Assembly: GCF_900114995.1 (NCBI RefSeq)
Contig: NZ_FOUX01000005.1
Coordinates: forward strand, 124,001 to 188,000
Direction of reading: 5' to 3'
DNA from: Chitinophaga sp. YR627
GTDB taxonomy: Bacteria; Bacteroidota; Bacteroidia; Chitinophagales; Chitinophagaceae
Length of the DNA: 64,000 nt
In this document: positions 54,657 to 63,660 of the stretch, piece after piece
Layout of the letters: each line of letters opens with the position of its first letter
Position numbering within the stretch: the stretch's first letter is position 1
Notes under the pieces: generated by a model
Told to the model about the DNA's origin: nothing
Seen by the model: the letters and a program-made list of their open reading frames with translations, nothing else
Databases searched by the model: none
Position numbers and translations under genes: made by a program

Positions 54657-55601
54657 ATGGGATATAATCAACAGCAAACGGAACCGGTTATTCTCAGAAA
54701 ACTGGCTCATTTATTAGGGACGGCGGTGAAAAACAACCGGCTGGACATTCCTGCGGAGTATGGTAGTGGTTATTGCAGTGGTTTCGTATTTAACGCGCAT
54801 ATGCGGATGTTTGTCTTTCATTATGAGCTCCATGAAGATGTAGTGGTGGAAAATGAGGAGAAGGATGCCAGTCCGATGTTGCTTTTTAAGTTTCAGCATA
54901 TCATTCATGACAGCGGGGTATCGCAAAAGGTCTCCCCTTCTGTGCTGATTACGACCAGTAGTCTGCATACGGACACAGCGGTCCCTGTTCATAGTAATAC
55001 GGCGACTATCAATATAGAAATAGCTCCTGATCATCTGAGCGGACTTTTCGATAGTTCGGCGCAATCACCTGTTTTACAAAGTTTGTTAGAGAATACGCAG
55101 CCGTTGTTATTTGAGCAGATGGTACTACCGTCTTTACAAAAGATCGTGGACGAGATGTTGTCTACAGCTGTAGCGGATACATTCAAACTGTTTTTTCTGC
55201 GGATAAAGGCAGAGGAGCTGATCTGCAGACTGCTAATGGAGCTGGAGAAACGGGATGAGCAGCAGTTGTATGCATTAAACGGTCGAGATGTGGCCACGAT
55301 ATATAAAGTGAAGGAACAATTACTGGCACACCTGGATACGCCACCTGTTATTAATGAGCTGGCGGTCAATGCGGGGATGAGTCCGACGAAACTGAAGCGC
55401 TTATTTAAACAGATTTTCGGCAATAGCATTTTCTCTTACTATCAGGCATTCAGGATGCGGGAGGCGGCTGTTTTGTTGAAGGACGAGCAACTGTCTGTTT
55501 CGGATGTGGGGTATAGATTAGGGTTTACTAATCTGAGTCATTTTTCAAGGGTTTTTCAGGAGCATATGGGTATGAAGCCGAAGCAGTATAGCAGGTCGTG
55601 A
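54657..55601 (+). CDS. AraC family transcriptional regulator
   Basis: Regulator of 314 residues. A long N-terminal domain without a familiar signature is followed from about 215 by the AraC helix-turn-helix pair (VINELAVNAGMSPTKLKRLF and SVSDVGYRLGFTNLSHFSRV, then HMGMKPKQYSRS). The KLKRLFKQIFG motif places it with the PchR/YqhC-like regulators. It is divergent from the Tet(X)-like monooxygenase by 95 bases and probably controls it. Confidence 0.9.
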   Translation: MGYNQQQTEPVILRKLAHLLGTAVKNNRLDIPAEYGSGYCSGFVFNAHMRMFVFHYELHEDVVVENEEKDASPMLLFKFQHIIHDSGVSQKVSPSVLITTSSLHTDTAVPVHSNTATINIEIAPDHLSGLFDSSAQSPVLQSLLENTQPLLFEQMVLPSLQKIVDEMLSTAVADTFKLFFLRIKAEELICRLLMELEKRDEQQLYALNGRDVATIYKVKEQLLAHLDTPPVINELAVNAGMSPTKLKRLFKQIFGNSIFSYYQAFRMREAAVLLKDEQLSVSDVGYRLGFTNLSHFSRVFQEHMGMKPKQYSRS

Positions 55602-55694
55602 CGGAGTGGTGTTGAATGATGTACAGCAGATGAAGCGTGCGACGCAACGGCTGCTGACCATTGCGTCGCTGCTGACCTCCAAAAGTATTATTCG

Positions 55695-56132
55695 TTAATA
55701 GTCCACGAGACGAACTCTTGTCAGTTTAAGACCGGCAATCTTCCACCTGCCTGCATCATTTACAAACTCCACATGGTAGTGTCCATAACCATGAAAGACT
55801 TTGACACTCCTGCCTGCATCATTGTTTGCGTAAAAGCGATCTTCCATTGCCCATATCACAGTTACGTGCTGATCGCTTGTAAATGAAAATTCCGGGTTGT
55901 GCAAATGGTGTGCGGTCACCAATGTTGCTATTCCTTCTTTACAGGCATTGATCAGATCGGATGCTCCGTGAAACAGGTAAAGCACCTTCCCCTCAACATC
56001 CTGAAATTCAAGCGGGGCATGATCAGCAATAACATCCCTTAGTGATTCCCATTGTTTGGTATCTACATATCTGCAATATGCAGACATAATATTCTGTATC
56101 GCGACTGTATCAAGACTATTTCTATTGTCCAT
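55695..56132 (-). CDS. SnoaL-like (NTF2-fold) protein
   Basis: Protein of 145 residues with an NTF2-fold pattern: DTVAIQNIMSAYCRYVDTKQ, WESLRDVIADHAPLEFQDVE, and a closing HGYGHYHVEFVNDAGRWKIA. Such domains act as isomerases, dehydratases or plain binding proteins. It starts five bases after a quinone-reductase-like gene, so the two are in one transcript. Similar in fold to the protein at 57171-57647, but not closely related in sequence. Confidence 0.85.
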   Translation of the reverse strand: MDNRNSLDTVAIQNIMSAYCRYVDTKQWESLRDVIADHAPLEFQDVEGKVLYLFHGASDLINACKEGIATLVTAHHLHNPEFSFTSDQHVTVIWAMEDRFYANNDAGRSVKVFHGYGHYHVEFVNDAGRWKIAGLKLTRVRLVDY

Positions 56133-56137
56133 CTGTA

Positions 56138-57079
56138 TTAAATATTAATAATGATTTTGCCTTGTGTATGTCCCTTTTCAATGTCAAGATGTGCTGCTGC
56201 GATGTCTTCTAATGTGTAGACTTTTGACACATAAGGTTTGAGTATTCCTTTCTCCAGCAGTCCGGCCACTTCTTTCATATCATCTCCACTGGGGACGATT
56301 GCATTATAAAAAGCGTGTATACCTTTTTCTGTTGCACGTTGTTGTTCTTCAGCCGTGATATGCGACCACAGACTGATCAGTGTACCGCCTTTTTTTATTA
56401 CTTCCAGACTACGCAAAAGATGGCCTTCTGTACGTACTGCATGGATGACCAGATCGATATCATGCAGCTCCCTGTAAAAGGCCTGGTGCTGATAGTCGAT
56501 GAATTCATCTGCACCCAGGCTCATGACAAAATCTTTCTTTGCCGTGGAGGCAAGGGCGATGACATACGCGCCGTAATATTTTGCCAGTTGTACTGCAAAG
56601 TGTCCTACTCCTCCACCTGCGGCAGTGACCAATACACGATCTCCCTTTTTTATGCCGACTTTACGCATCGGTTGTAAGACTGTTAAGACGGCCAATGTAG
56701 CGGCAGCGGCTTCCTGATGAGAGATGTTCCGTGGTTTTAGTGCGATATCAGCTGCGGGTGCGGCTACATATTCAGCATAGGTTCTTCCTATACCGGGATG
56801 ATGCAGTACGCCAAATACTTCATCACCTATTTTATATTGCTGCACCTCACTACCAACTGCCACGATTTCTCCTGACACATCCCAGCCTAAGATCAACGGG
56901 CGTTGATCACCGAAGATCCAGGCGACGCTTTTATTCTCTCTTACAAGTGCATCAGCGGGATTAATGCTGATCGCCTTTGTTTTTATTAATACTTCGTCCT
57001 GTTTTATTTCAGGTATAGGAACCTGCGCTATTTCAAAATTCTCTACGCCACCATGCTCCTTTAATATTACTGCTTTCAT
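56138..57079 (-). CDS. Zinc-independent quinone reductase / medium-chain oxidoreductase
   Basis: NADPH-dependent medium-chain reductase of 313 residues from the ATG at 57079 (MKAVILKEHGGVENFEIAQV). The GroES-like half is followed by the cofactor motif VTAAGGGVGHFAVQLAKYYG and the SLGADEFIDYQH strand. No structural or catalytic zinc ligands are seen, as in quinone oxidoreductases. It lies directly upstream of a SnoaL-like gene (five-base gap), mirroring the reductase-SnoaL pair at 57171-58738. Confidence 0.9.
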   Translation of the reverse strand: MKAVILKEHGGVENFEIAQVPIPEIKQDEVLIKTKAISINPADALVRENKSVAWIFGDQRPLILGWDVSGEIVAVGSEVQQYKIGDEVFGVLHHPGIGRTYAEYVAAPAADIALKPRNISHQEAAAATLAVLTVLQPMRKVGIKKGDRVLVTAAGGGVGHFAVQLAKYYGAYVIALASTAKKDFVMSLGADEFIDYQHQAFYRELHDIDLVIHAVRTEGHLLRSLEVIKKGGTLISLWSHITAEEQQRATEKGIHAFYNAIVPSGDDMKEVAGLLEKGILKPYVSKVYTLEDIAAAHLDIEKGHTQGKIIINI

Positions 57080-57170
57080 ATCATGCAAATTTTGTCATAG
57101 CCAACATTGTAGTATTGCTGCGGCTATATCAATCGAATAATTTGAATGCAAAGATAGCAGTGTGATCAGG

Positions 57171-57647
57171 TTACTTTATCTGTGGTATCATCGGTGATAC
57201 CAGTGTTGTGAGGGTGATTTCACATTTTTCCTGCCAGTTGAAATGGCCTGTTCGCTGAGCGATTAACCAGTGATTATTTTCCCGAATGAAGTGATCGTGG
57301 TAAACAACACCGATAGTGGTTTTTATTCTTTTATCATTTTCCATGCCGATCAATGTAACCAAACAATAAGAGATACCGGTAGCAGTATCTTCGTGAATAG
57401 TCAGTTGCTGTTGACCATTGAAATGATAGATGGTCTCGTAATCTTTCAACAGATTGCCAAATGCTTCTTCCATTGCTTTACGGCCTTTCAGTTTTAAAAT
57501 AGAGGTATCTCCGACAAAGGTTTCTGAGATCCCATTTTCGGAGAACAGCTGTACCTGTGCATGTACTTCCTTCTTATCGGCCAGGATGGAGACCTTATCA
57601 ACGAGTTCTTTGAGGGCTATTTTATCGGCTAATTCCTGTGTATGCAT
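57171..57647 (-). CDS. SnoaL-like (NTF2-fold) protein
   Basis: Protein of 158 residues with an NTF2-like fold: IALKELVDKVSILADKKEVH, AQVQLFSENGISETFVGD, ISYCLVTLIGMENDKRIKTT, and the closing IRENNHWLIAQRTGHFNWQ. It resembles the 'nuclear transport factor 2 family' proteins of unclassified function. It sits between two quinone-reductase-like genes on the same strand, with a terminator before it. Confidence 0.82.
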   Translation of the reverse strand: MHTQELADKIALKELVDKVSILADKKEVHAQVQLFSENGISETFVGDTSILKLKGRKAMEEAFGNLLKDYETIYHFNGQQQLTIHEDTATGISYCLVTLIGMENDKRIKTTIGVVYHDHFIRENNHWLIAQRTGHFNWQEKCEITLTTLVSPMIPQIK

Positions 57648-57677
57648 GTTGCTATTTCTGTTGGATAGTTGTTAAAA

Positions 57678-57703
57678 GCAGCAGCACGTATATGTGCTGC
57701 TGC
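57678..57703 (-). terminator. Terminator after the second quinone reductase
   Basis: GCAGCAGCAC and GTGCTGCTGC form a perfect ten-base stem with a six-base loop; on the minus strand it is followed by TTTT. It starts four bases after the reductase stop, so the genes downstream (57171 and 56138) need another promoter or readthrough. Confidence 0.8.
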
Positions 57704-57706
57704 CGT

Positions 57707-58738
57707 CTATTTGTCAACTGTGAGTACGATCTTACCCTGAATATGACCATGTGCTGCACGTTCATGTGCTTTTTGCGCATCGGCCAGCGGGAATGTACTG
57801 TCGATCGCAACACGAATGGTTCCATCTGCAAGCAGTTGTCCGATTGTTGCCAATTGCGGACCGTTTGAGCGTACCTGGGTCATGGAGACGGTGATGCCTC
57901 TCTTCGCTGCCTCTTCCCCATCAGAAAAGCCCAGGAACACCGGAAACAGCGCGCCGCCACGTTTGAGTGTACGCAGGAAGCGACCCGTAGTAGGACCACC
58001 TAACGTATCGATAACAAGATCAAGATCCCGGGCGACGTCTTCCGGCGCCTGTTTGGTATAGTCGATGAATTCGTCTGCGCCAAGTGCACGAAGGAATGCT
58101 TCATGTTTCCCTGAGGCTACCGCAATCACATGCGCGCCTTTCCATCTGGCCAGTTGTACAGCAAAGTGGCCTACTCCACCTGCTGCGCCATTTACAAGGA
58201 TTCTTTTACCATTAAGCGGCACAGGATGATGTCTTTCTGCCTGGAGCGGGTTTTGTACATCATGGCCCAGTTCTATCAGGAACTGCCATGCCGTGAGGGC
58301 TGCCATTGGCGCCGCGGCTGCCTGAATGTGATCTATACCAGCCGGTTTGTGGGCAAAATCCTGTGCGGGAGCAGCGACATACTCCGCATAAGCGGCGCTA
58401 TCTCCGAAGCTGGGGAAGCGGACCATGCTGAATACTTCATCCCCTATGGAGAAGTCTGTTACATCTGGCGCAACTGCTTCAACGATGCCGGATAGATCAG
58501 TACCCGGGATAACGGGCATGGGTATAGATGGGCGCCATTCGGGCGGGAGTGATTTATAGCCTTCACGCAGGTACCAGTCCGGCGGATTAATACCGACTGC
58601 ATGCACACGGACCAGCAATTCTCCCGTCTTCAATACAGGGAGTGGAGCGTCTTCATAGCGTAATGCTGCTGGTCCGCCGAATTCGTGGATCCTGACAGCC
58701 TTCATTGTGCCGGTGTTATTGCTTACATTATTTTCCAT
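57707..58738 (-). CDS. NADP-dependent quinone oxidoreductase-like enzyme
   Basis: Medium-chain reductase of 343 residues. MKAVRIHEFGGPAALRYEDA begins the GroES-like half, followed by GTDLSGIVEAVAPDVTDFSI, the cofactor motif VNGAAGGVGHFAVQLARWKG and the ALGADEFIDYTKQ strand. An insert near 160-175 (HDVQNPLQAERHHP) is longer than in the paralogue at 56138. No zinc ligands are seen. It is preceded on the same strand by an AraC regulator. Confidence 0.9.
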   Translation of the reverse strand: MENNVSNNTGTMKAVRIHEFGGPAALRYEDAPLPVLKTGELLVRVHAVGINPPDWYLREGYKSLPPEWRPSIPMPVIPGTDLSGIVEAVAPDVTDFSIGDEVFSMVRFPSFGDSAAYAEYVAAPAQDFAHKPAGIDHIQAAAAPMAALTAWQFLIELGHDVQNPLQAERHHPVPLNGKRILVNGAAGGVGHFAVQLARWKGAHVIAVASGKHEAFLRALGADEFIDYTKQAPEDVARDLDLVIDTLGGPTTGRFLRTLKRGGALFPVFLGFSDGEEAAKRGITVSMTQVRSNGPQLATIGQLLADGTIRVAIDSTFPLADAQKAHERAAHGHIQGKIVLTVDK

Positions 58739-58885
58739 TTGTTTTGTTTTATCGTGTTTATAAATATGATTTTAGTGCAGCAGGCACACAGCTCCGCAGC
58801 AGGCTACTATACGAAGTAACCTTCCATTGCTTTTTGCTGGTTTCTCAGCTTTAAGATGAAGTGATGAGGTAGCGGATATTCCTTA

Positions 58886-59791
58886 TTAGTTAAAGGACTT
58901 TCTGAAGACGTTTGGCGCCACGTTGGTGTGGCGTTTAAACAGCTTATTAAAAGACTGCGGATGTTCGAAGCCCAGTTGATAAGCTATTTCGGCGATGGTC
59001 AGCCGGGTGGTGCTTAAGATCATTTTTGCTCTTTCAATGAGCCGGTCATGGATGTGTTGTTGTGCGCTTTGTCCGGTTAATGACCGGAGCATATCTGTCA
59101 GGTATCTTGGCGAGACCTCCAGATGGCCTGCTACTTCCGGCACGGAGGGTATACCACCTGACTGGTCCGCAAAACGGGACTCCAGGTAGGTATTCATCCG
59201 GGTGATCAGATCGTGGTGAATGGCTTTACGTGTCAGGAACTGCCGGTTATAGAAGCGGTTGCTGTAATTGAGGAGTAGTTCGATATGGGACACCAGTACG
59301 TCCTGGCTAAAGGCATCTGTATTGTTGTCCAGTTCGTCGGCGATGTTGGTAAACAGGCCATCGATCACCTTCTTTTCTTTGTCTGACAGGAAGAGGGCTT
59401 CCTTTACTGCGTAGGTGAAGAAGCCGTATTGCTGGATCGTCTTCCCTAAGGGGTAATTCCGGATCAGGTCAGCATGAAACAATAATATATAACCATCGAG
59501 ACAGCTTTCATCTCCTGACATGGTGACCACCTGATTGGGCGCTAAAAAAGCCATGCCGCCCTCTTCGAAGTCGTAGTAGTCTTGTCCATATCTTATCTGC
59601 CCGCTGAAGTCCCGTTTGAAAGAAATCTTATAAAAGTCGATCATGAAGCTGTGACCAACGAGATCACGCCCGACTTGCGCTGCATCATAGTTCACCAGGG
59701 CGATCAGCGGATGCAGCGGCTTAGGCAGATCCAGATCCCGTAAGAATTCGGAGATGCTCCTGTATATGATAGGTGAAGGTGTTGCTTTCAT
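58886..59791 (-). CDS. AraC family transcriptional regulator
   Basis: Regulator of 301 residues, a close paralogue of the one at 14712-15629: both share RYGQDYYDFEEGG-type sensor motifs, the NRFYNRQFLTRKAIHHDLI segment and the C-terminal helix-turn-helix (IAEIAYQLGFEHPQSFNKLF and a final FRKSFN). It lies 147 bases before the quinone-reductase gene on the same strand and probably controls it. Confidence 0.9.
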   Translation of the reverse strand: MKATPSPIIYRSISEFLRDLDLPKPLHPLIALVNYDAAQVGRDLVGHSFMIDFYKISFKRDFSGQIRYGQDYYDFEEGGMAFLAPNQVVTMSGDESCLDGYILLFHADLIRNYPLGKTIQQYGFFTYAVKEALFLSDKEKKVIDGLFTNIADELDNNTDAFSQDVLVSHIELLLNYSNRFYNRQFLTRKAIHHDLITRMNTYLESRFADQSGGIPSVPEVAGHLEVSPRYLTDMLRSLTGQSAQQHIHDRLIERAKMILSTTRLTIAEIAYQLGFEHPQSFNKLFKRHTNVAPNVFRKSFN

Positions 59792-59932
59792 GATTCAGAC
59801 TAAGTTAAGATTAATCATCTGTACCTGGATGGAGGATGATCTATCCCCTATCCACTATACAAAGGTCTGCAAAGACGGGGATTAAAAGTTAGCCTGGATT
59901 GTAAAAAGTGTAGTCTGCATCACGCAGCCATA

Positions 59933-60739
59933 CTAATACGACGCATTGTGCTTCATTCTGGCGGTCACTTCGGTCGGTCTCAGGCCGAATAGCTTTTTGA
60001 ATGCGTAGGAGAAGTGAGACAGATCTTCAAAGCCCAGTTCGACGTAGATCTCTGACGCCTTTTTATTGTTTTGTTCAATGAGGATATATGCTTCCTGCAG
60101 GCGTCTTTTAACGAGCCATTGGTTAGGTGTATCGTTGAAGATGGCTTTGAAATCCCGTTTGAAAGCGGACAAGCTACGACCGGTTAAGTAAGCAAAGCGG
60201 TCTATATTGACGTTAAATTTGTAATTGCGGTGCATAAACTCCTCCAGGTTTATTTTTCCTGGTTGGGCATAGTCGAAGAAGAGTCCGGTCAGTTCGGGCT
60301 GTTGCTGTAGCAGGATCATCAGGAGTTCTTCATACTTCATGTCTTCAAATGCCGCGTCGATTTTACCTGCATTATTGGTATAAGGTTTTAATGATGCAAT
60401 GAATGCCGGTATCATATCGTTGGGCGTGATCCTGACATAGGCTTCCGTGTGGCTGTAGGGTTTTATTGTAAGTTTATATTTTTCCTGGAAGCTTCTGATA
60501 AATGCTTCTTCAAAACAAAAGATGATCCGTTCAAACGGGCTTCCTTTTTCGCTGTAGTATCTTGCGAGGTAGTTTTTACGCATGAGGCCATATTCACCTT
60601 CCTTTAGTGTATAACTTTTGTTGCCGTCATAGCAGAATATGGTTCCTTTTGTCACATAGAGGAATACATGATCAGGTATGAACTGTTCCATTAAGCGTTC
60701 CGGCTTGCCCATGCAGGGCTGTTCATCGTTTATACTCAT
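59933..60739 (-). CDS. AraC family transcriptional regulator
   Basis: Regulator of 268 residues with a cupin-type N-terminal domain (YVTKGTIFCYDGNKSYTLKE) and a C-terminal helix-turn-helix pair (NIDRFAYLTGRSLSAFKRDF and ASEIYVELGFEDLSHFSYAF). Its ATG overlaps the end of the upstream reductase by four bases (ATGA), so it is co-translated with it. It is a paralogue of the truncated gene at the window end (63661-64000). Confidence 0.9.
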   Translation of the reverse strand: MSINDEQPCMGKPERLMEQFIPDHVFLYVTKGTIFCYDGNKSYTLKEGEYGLMRKNYLARYYSEKGSPFERIIFCFEEAFIRSFQEKYKLTIKPYSHTEAYVRITPNDMIPAFIASLKPYTNNAGKIDAAFEDMKYEELLMILLQQQPELTGLFFDYAQPGKINLEEFMHRNYKFNVNIDRFAYLTGRSLSAFKRDFKAIFNDTPNQWLVKRRLQEAYILIEQNNKKASEIYVELGFEDLSHFSYAFKKLFGLRPTEVTARMKHNASY

Positions 60740-61770
60740 ACTACTGTTCCGAATTTGATCATTGTTTCTGCAGCTGCCAGGATGGCTTCTTCTTTATTGG
60801 CTATGGGCGTCCAATCGAGCATTCCCCTTGCTTTTGCGTTGCTGACGTTACGGTTCACCTTTAACAGGAATTGTGCGTGTCTGGCCTGCGGATTGAATAA
60901 AGCGCCGATACGGATCAGCCAGTCAGGCAGGCGCTTTAAAGATACTTTCTTTGTGGCGGCCGGCATCCTGTTCTTTAGCAATTTAGCGATTTCCGGTAAA
61001 GATATTTCACCATCGGCGGAAGCGATGAAACGTTGTCCGGCAGCTTGCGGAGCGATCATTGCGCGGATATGGAGGTCCGCTACGTCCCTGATATCAACGA
61101 CATTGAGCGGGATATTCGGTACTGCTTTCATGGAGCCGTCCAGCAACATTTTCAGGAGTCCGAAGCTCGGCGCATTACCAGGGCCGAGTAAGGGGCCGAA
61201 GATAGCAACGGGATTGATGACGGTTAGTTCCAACTGATGACCTTCACTTTTTATGAAATCCCAGGCCGCGCGTTCGGACAGTGCTTTTGATTTCTCGTAT
61301 ACGGACAGGCCTTTTTCGTTGGGGTCGGTCCAGTATGTTTCTGTTGTGGTGGTATGCTTGTCTTTATTACTAAATCCCAGTGCGCCGAAGCTGGAGGTTA
61401 GTACCACACGTTTTACCCCGGCATCCCGTGCAGCTTTCATGACACGCAGGACGCCATTGACAGCAGGACCGATGATCTCTGCTTCACTGGAGGATGCCAG
61501 GTGTGTTGGTGAAGCGATGTGTAGTACATAATGGCAATCTTTCACAGCGGCGTCCCAGTTGGCATCTGTAGTCAGATCGGCTTCGATGAAAGACAGTTTA
61601 TCAAAGGAGGAGATACCGTTGGTTTTTAAGTTGTTGATTATTTCATTTTGTTTGCTGATGGTGCGCAATGTTGTTCTTACGTGATATCCTTGCTGTAACA
61701 GCTGAAGGATGCAGTTGATAGCGAGGGTACCTGTTCCACCGGTGACTAAAACGAGTGTCTGATCTTGCAT
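60736..61770 (-). CDS. Extended SDR: dihydroflavonol reductase-like epimerase/dehydratase family
   Basis: NAD(P)-dependent extended short-chain reductase of 344 residues. The cofactor motif is VTGGTGTLA, with CHYVLHIASPTHLASSSEAE, VVLTSSFGALGF and the active Tyr/Lys in YEKSKALSERAAW. It resembles the dihydroflavonol-4-reductase/cinnamoyl-CoA-reductase group, whose bacterial members reduce varied aldehydes and ketones. It overlaps the AraC gene downstream by four bases and probably forms a self-regulated pair with it. Confidence 0.9.
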   Translation of the reverse strand: MQDQTLVLVTGGTGTLAINCILQLLQQGYHVRTTLRTISKQNEIINNLKTNGISSFDKLSFIEADLTTDANWDAAVKDCHYVLHIASPTHLASSSEAEIIGPAVNGVLRVMKAARDAGVKRVVLTSSFGALGFSNKDKHTTTTETYWTDPNEKGLSVYEKSKALSERAAWDFIKSEGHQLELTVINPVAIFGPLLGPGNAPSFGLLKMLLDGSMKAVPNIPLNVVDIRDVADLHIRAMIAPQAAGQRFIASADGEISLPEIAKLLKNRMPAATKKVSLKRLPDWLIRIGALFNPQARHAQFLLKVNRNVSNAKARGMLDWTPIANKEEAILAAAETMIKFGTVV

Positions 61771-61998
61771 TTCTTTCCTTTTTTATAATGCAAAGTTGCA
61801 GATATAAGGACGTGGTTATTAGCGTGAGCGGTTCAAAGTTACTGGTTTGAGCGGTTCAGGGTGTATGCTGGTACATGGTGGGGGTGGGTCGCGATGACGG
61901 GGATGGCTTAAATAGCCATAAAAACGCTTATCTTTAGGATATATGGCAACTGCCAACTGATCTTAAAGTATTTATACCAATAAAGCAGAGAATAACAT

Positions 61999-62763
61999 AT
62001 GTCAATAACAAAAGAATCTGAACTGATAGGCATGCAGAAAGCGAGTGAGGCTGTTGCATATACCTTAAAAGAAATGAGGACCTATGCGCAACCAGGGATG
62101 AGTACCAAAGAGCTTGATCAATATGGTGCGAAGATACTCTCCAGTATGGGTGCGAAGTCTGCACCATACTTAACATATGGCTTTCCGGGATATACCTGTA
62201 TTAGTGTTGATAATGAATTTTGTCATGGTATTCCTTCAGAAAAACGCATTTTAAAAGAAGGTGATCTGATAAATATTGATGTGTCAGCGGAGCTGGATGG
62301 TTTCTGGGCAGATAATGGCGGTTCCTTTGTGCTGGGCAATGACATTCACAAACATCAGCAACTGGTGGATGCTTCCAGGGAGATATTGAGAAAGACCCTT
62401 GATAACATCAGAGGGGGTGTGAAGATAGCGGACATCGGGAATCTGATGGAAACAGAGGCGAAGAAGAGAGGTTTTAAAGTTATTAAAAATCTTGGTGGGC
62501 ATGGCATCGGAAGAGGATTGCATGAAGAACCGGGTGAATTACTGAATTATAAGAACCGCTTTGATGTAAGACGCTTCAGAAAGAACTCGGTTGTAGCGAT
62601 AGAGACGTTTATTTCAACCAGTTCGACCTATGCAACAGAAACGGGTGACGGATGGACGATGGTGGGCAATAAAGGCGGTTATATGGCGCAGCATGAGCAT
62701 ACCATTGTAGTCACTGACGGCAAGCCTATTATCTTAACGGAGATGAATGAGATATTTAACTAA
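61999..62763 (+). CDS. Type I methionine aminopeptidase
   Basis: Removes initiator methionine. It has 254 residues with the metal-binding layout: HGIPSEKR, the Asp pair in INIDVSAELDGFWADNGGSF, the His of GGHGIGRGLHEEP, Glu in VVAIETFIS and Glu in AQHEHTIVV. GGS after the second Asp and ETF in place of the more usual EPM are deviations from the standard enzyme, so this is likely a second, stand-alone copy rather than the one in the ribosomal-protein cluster. It is ended by a strong terminator. Confidence 0.88.
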   Translation: MSITKESELIGMQKASEAVAYTLKEMRTYAQPGMSTKELDQYGAKILSSMGAKSAPYLTYGFPGYTCISVDNEFCHGIPSEKRILKEGDLINIDVSAELDGFWADNGGSFVLGNDIHKHQQLVDASREILRKTLDNIRGGVKIADIGNLMETEAKKRGFKVIKNLGGHGIGRGLHEEPGELLNYKNRFDVRRFRKNSVVAIETFISTSSTYATETGDGWTMVGNKGGYMAQHEHTIVVTDGKPIILTEMNEIFN

Positions 62764-62781
62764 CTGAATAGTTGAGTAGTA

Positions 62782-62811
62782 AAAAGGAGATCAATTCGTT
62801 GATCTCCTTTT
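62782..62811 (+). terminator. Terminator after methionine aminopeptidase
   Basis: AAAAGGAGATCAA and TTGATCTCCTTTT form a perfect 13-base stem closed by a TTCG tetraloop, followed by TT. Confidence 0.92.
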
Positions 62812-62826
62812 TTGTTATATACCAGT

Positions 62827-63624
62827 TTAGATACTGCGAACAGTGCCGGCATCAACACGCAGTAGTGCGCCACTGACATAGTCGGCATAAGGACTGGAAA
62901 GGTAGGCTACTGCGGCGGCCACTTCTTCCTGCCGGCCAAACCTGCGGGCATCATTGGGCACCAGTTCTTTTACTGCATTCCGTTCCATTTCTGCGATATC
63001 GGTCCCCCACCCTTTCTGGGGTGCCGCATTGCGCAACCACTGTTCAACACCCGGGTTCATGATCGCACCAGGCGCCACTACATTGGAGGTAATGCCGGTA
63101 CCTGCGAGTTGTCTGGCGAGGGAGACGCTCATATTATGACGTGCGGCAAGGCTGGCGTTATAATGTGGCAGATCGCTGATGGGTTGTATTCCCAGTCCGC
63201 CGCCAATATTGATCACCCTGCCCCAGCCCTGACCTTTCATAGTGGGAACGATCCGCTGGATCATGCGTACATAAGAGATGACGTTCACGTTATAGACATC
63301 CATCCAGTCCTGACAGGAGGTATTTGACCAGGAGGTATGCGCATAATATCCGGCGTTGTTAACCAGGATATCTACCGGACCGCCAGCCAATGCCAGACTG
63401 GCGACCTTATCAGCGCCTTCATCCGTTGAGAGGTCGCCCAGAGCGGCTTCCGCGGTACCACCTGCTGCAATAATCCGTTGTACAACGGCGTTTGTTCTTT
63501 CTTCATTGCGTCCATGTACTATTACGTGTACGCCTTCATCTGCCAGCATAATGGCAATAGCTTCCCCGAGGCCGGCGCTGGAACCTGTTACCAGTGCGCG
63601 CCTGCCCGCTAATTTGTAATCCAT
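62827..63624 (-). CDS. SDR family NAD(P)-dependent oxidoreductase
   Basis: Short-chain dehydrogenase of 265 residues with TGSSAGLG near 14-21, NNAGYYAH, the catalytic region INIGGGLG (where the usual Ser-rich strand has Gly) and HYNASLAARHNM. The expected Tyr is present (YNASLAA), but the following Lys of YxxxK is replaced by Ala, so catalysis may be impaired or use another base. It closes with SGALLRVDAGTVRSI. It lies 36 bases downstream of an AraC gene on the same strand. Confidence 0.85.
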   Translation of the reverse strand: MDYKLAGRRALVTGSSAGLGEAIAIMLADEGVHVIVHGRNEERTNAVVQRIIAAGGTAEAALGDLSTDEGADKVASLALAGGPVDILVNNAGYYAHTSWSNTSCQDWMDVYNVNVISYVRMIQRIVPTMKGQGWGRVINIGGGLGIQPISDLPHYNASLAARHNMSVSLARQLAGTGITSNVVAPGAIMNPGVEQWLRNAAPQKGWGTDIAEMERNAVKELVPNDARRFGRQEEVAAAVAYLSSPYADYVSGALLRVDAGTVRSI

Positions 63625-63660
63625 GATATGTGATTTATTTAAACTTGCATGTTATGTTGT

